From: Pseudofrankia asymbiotica
Lineage (GTDB): Bacteria > Actinomycetota > Actinomycetes > Frankiales > Frankiaceae
NCBI RefSeq assembly: GCF_001983105.1
Contig: NZ_MOMC01000003.1
Location: 136,819-143,679 of the forward strand
Direction of reading: 5' to 3'
DNA: 6,861 nucleotides
Within the stretch, counting starts at the first letter, position 1, and every line of letters begins with the position of its first letter. The notes under the pieces are model-generated. The model saw nothing but the letters and a program-made list of their open reading frames with translations. It was not told the DNA's origin and searched no databases. A program made the position numbers and the translations under genes. Shown in pieces: positions 5,973 to 6,861 of the stretch.

Positions 5973-6539
5973 CTACGCCCGCCCGACGCCCACTCCCGGC
6001 TGGGTGGCGTCACCCGTCAGCAAGGGCCACGCGCGGTCCTTGTCCGAGATCACGGCGACGGGCAGCGGCCAGTCGATGCCGAGCGCGGGATCGTCGTGTC
6101 GCAGACCCCGGTCGTGCCCTGGCTGGAACGGCACGTTCATCTGGTACGTGGCCTCGGTGTCGTCCGTCAGGGTCTGGTAACCGTGCGCGAGGCCCGCGTC
6201 GATGAACAGCGCGCGCCGGTTGTCCGCCGTCAGCTCAACGGCGACATGGCGCAGCCAGGTCGGCGAGCCCGGCCGGGTGTCGACAATCACATCGAGCAGC
6301 GCGCCCCTGGTCACCCGGACCAGCTTCGTCTCGCGCACCGGCTCGCCAGCCCAGTGCATGCCACGGACCGTACCGGCGCGCCGGTTGTAGGCGACGCTGC
6401 ACTGGGCGACGTCGACCGCGAGCCCGGCGGCGGCGAACTCATCCCGGCAGAACGTCCGGGCGAACAGGCCGCGTTCGTCGGTGAACGCCTCGACGTCGAC
6501 GACGAACACCCCGTCGATCTCAGTCGGCGTAATGATCAT
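5973..6539 (-). CDS. dTDP-4-dehydrorhamnose 3,5-epimerase (RmlC/RfbC) family cupin
   Basis: The 188 residues match the usual length of RmlC-type cupins. Signatures in order are DERGLFARTF (21-30), TVRGMHWA (57-64, with the expected catalytic H62), ETKLVRVTRGALLDVIVD (70-87, K72), DAGLAHGYQTL (114-124, H119), EATYQMN (129-135, acid Tyr132) and SDKD (165-168, D168 as probable dyad partner). The family epimerises C-3 and/or C-5 of 4-keto-6-deoxy NDP-hexoses. RGMHWAGEPVRETKLVRV differs from the classical RGLHYQ form. It resembles a subgroup found in other deoxysugar clusters, so L-rhamnose need not be the product and epimerisation might be at one carbon only. The ATG at 6539 follows the SDR stop by 3 nt with no clear Shine-Dalgarno, suggesting translational coupling. 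No RmlB or RmlD lies within the window. Confidence 0.88.
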   Translation of the reverse strand: MIITPTEIDGVFVVDVEAFTDERGLFARTFCRDEFAAAGLAVDVAQCSVAYNRRAGTVRGMHWAGEPVRETKLVRVTRGALLDVIVDTRPGSPTWLRHVAVELTADNRRALFIDAGLAHGYQTLTDDTEATYQMNVPFQPGHDRGLRHDDPALGIDWPLPVAVISDKDRAWPLLTGDATQPGVGVGRA

Positions 6540-6542
6540 GAT

Positions 6543-6861
6543 TTAGTAGGTCCAGAAGAGGTCGGCGTCGAGCTGCTTGGTGGCGATGAGGTACTGCAGC
6601 TGCTTGAGCCGGGTGTGGCCGCGGCCGGTGAACGTCGCCTCGTCGAGGTCGATCCTCGAGAACACGTCATGCAGCTGCTGGGCGCCGCGCAGCGCGTTCC
6701 AGTCGCACGAGAAGCCGGGCAGCTGGTCATGGATCTTGTCGAAGTTCACCCGGTAGCTGCGGTTGTCCCCGCCGCTGTCACCGAAGCTGAGCTTGCAGCC
6801 GGTGAACACCGTCGCCACGGCGTCGGCGATCTCCCTGACCTGGTAGTTCTGCGAGCTGTCG
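6543..6861 (-). CDS. NAD-dependent epimerase/dehydratase (extended SDR), C-terminal part (5' end outside window)
   Basis: The last 105 residues are visible in a frame open to the window edge. They show the C-terminal substrate-binding pattern of extended SDR sugar-nucleotide enzymes: SSQNYQVREIADAVATV (compare the family form 'NY.v.diA..v'), then DNRSYRVNFDKI, where RSYRVd/n is a recurring family motif. GAQQLHDVFSRI, RLKQLQYLIATKQLD and a final ADLFWTY follow. The Rossmann fold and the YxxxK catalytic site lie outside the window, so the exact reaction (4-epimerase, 4,6-dehydratase or reductase) cannot be told. It is the most upstream visible gene, and its TAA lies 3 nt before the cupin ATG, so the two are probably co-translated and act on the same sugar nucleotide. 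A GTG at 6818 inside the frame is not taken as the start, because coding pattern and family similarity continue upstream of it. Confidence 0.85.
   Translation of the reverse strand, partial: DSSQNYQVREIADAVATVFTGCKLSFGDSGGDNRSYRVNFDKIHDQLPGFSCDWNALRGAQQLHDVFSRIDLDEATFTGRGHTRLKQLQYLIATKQLDADLFWTY

Noticed and set aside
1..6861. CRISPR array, tRNA/rRNA genes, insertion sequence
   Set aside because: I saw no regularly spaced repeat array, no tRNA-like cloverleaf, and no transposase motif or terminal inverted repeats with target duplication. The repeats at 544-612 are too short and uneven for CRISPR.

Overview
This is a very GC-rich window (roughly 70% by eye) with strong G/C preference at third codon positions, frequent GTG starts and Arg/Pro/Ala-rich proteins. 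This points to an actinomycete. The long disordered, Arg/Pro-rich extensions on a membrane protein would fit Frankia or a relative, but nothing here fixes the genus. All six supported genes lie on the minus strand, so the cluster reads from right to left. Long open frames on the plus strand, including one of more than 1,000 codons, are shadows of GC-rich coding sequence.

Layout in transcription order: (1) 6543-6861, the C-terminal end of an NAD-dependent sugar-nucleotide epimerase/dehydratase (extended SDR), cut by the window edge. (2) 5973-6539, a cupin of the RmlC (dTDP-4-dehydrorhamnose 3,5-epimerase) family, starting 3 nt after the previous stop. (3) A 405-nt gap with no convincing gene, holding a 10-bp GC-rich hairpin and a short direct repeat. 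(4) 4323-5567, an NDP-sugar C-methyltransferase of the TylC3/NovU/TcaB9 type with its zinc Cys pairs and its YHEH active-site signature. (5) A spacer with another 10-bp inverted repeat. (6) 1635-4151, a Wzx/MOP-type polysaccharide flippase with a disordered N-terminal extension of about 360 residues containing tandem repeats. (7) 724-1629, a GT-A type glycosyltransferase, tightly coupled to the flippase. (8) A 264-nt spacer with an iterated GTGAGGT-type repeat array. (9) 1-459, the N-terminal part of a Wzz-like chain-length determinant or polysaccharide co-polymerase, cut by the window edge.

Together the genes read as part of a surface-polysaccharide locus. Sugar-nucleotide enzymes (SDR, cupin epimerase, C-methyltransferase) would make a C-methyl-branched deoxysugar. 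A glycosyltransferase would add sugars to a lipid-linked unit, a Wzx-type flippase would move it across the membrane, and a Wzz-like protein would control chain length. The exact sugar cannot be read from the sequence. The most unusual items are the repeat-bearing disordered N-terminus of the flippase, the repeat array in the leader of the Wzz-like gene, and a hairpin in each intergenic gap.
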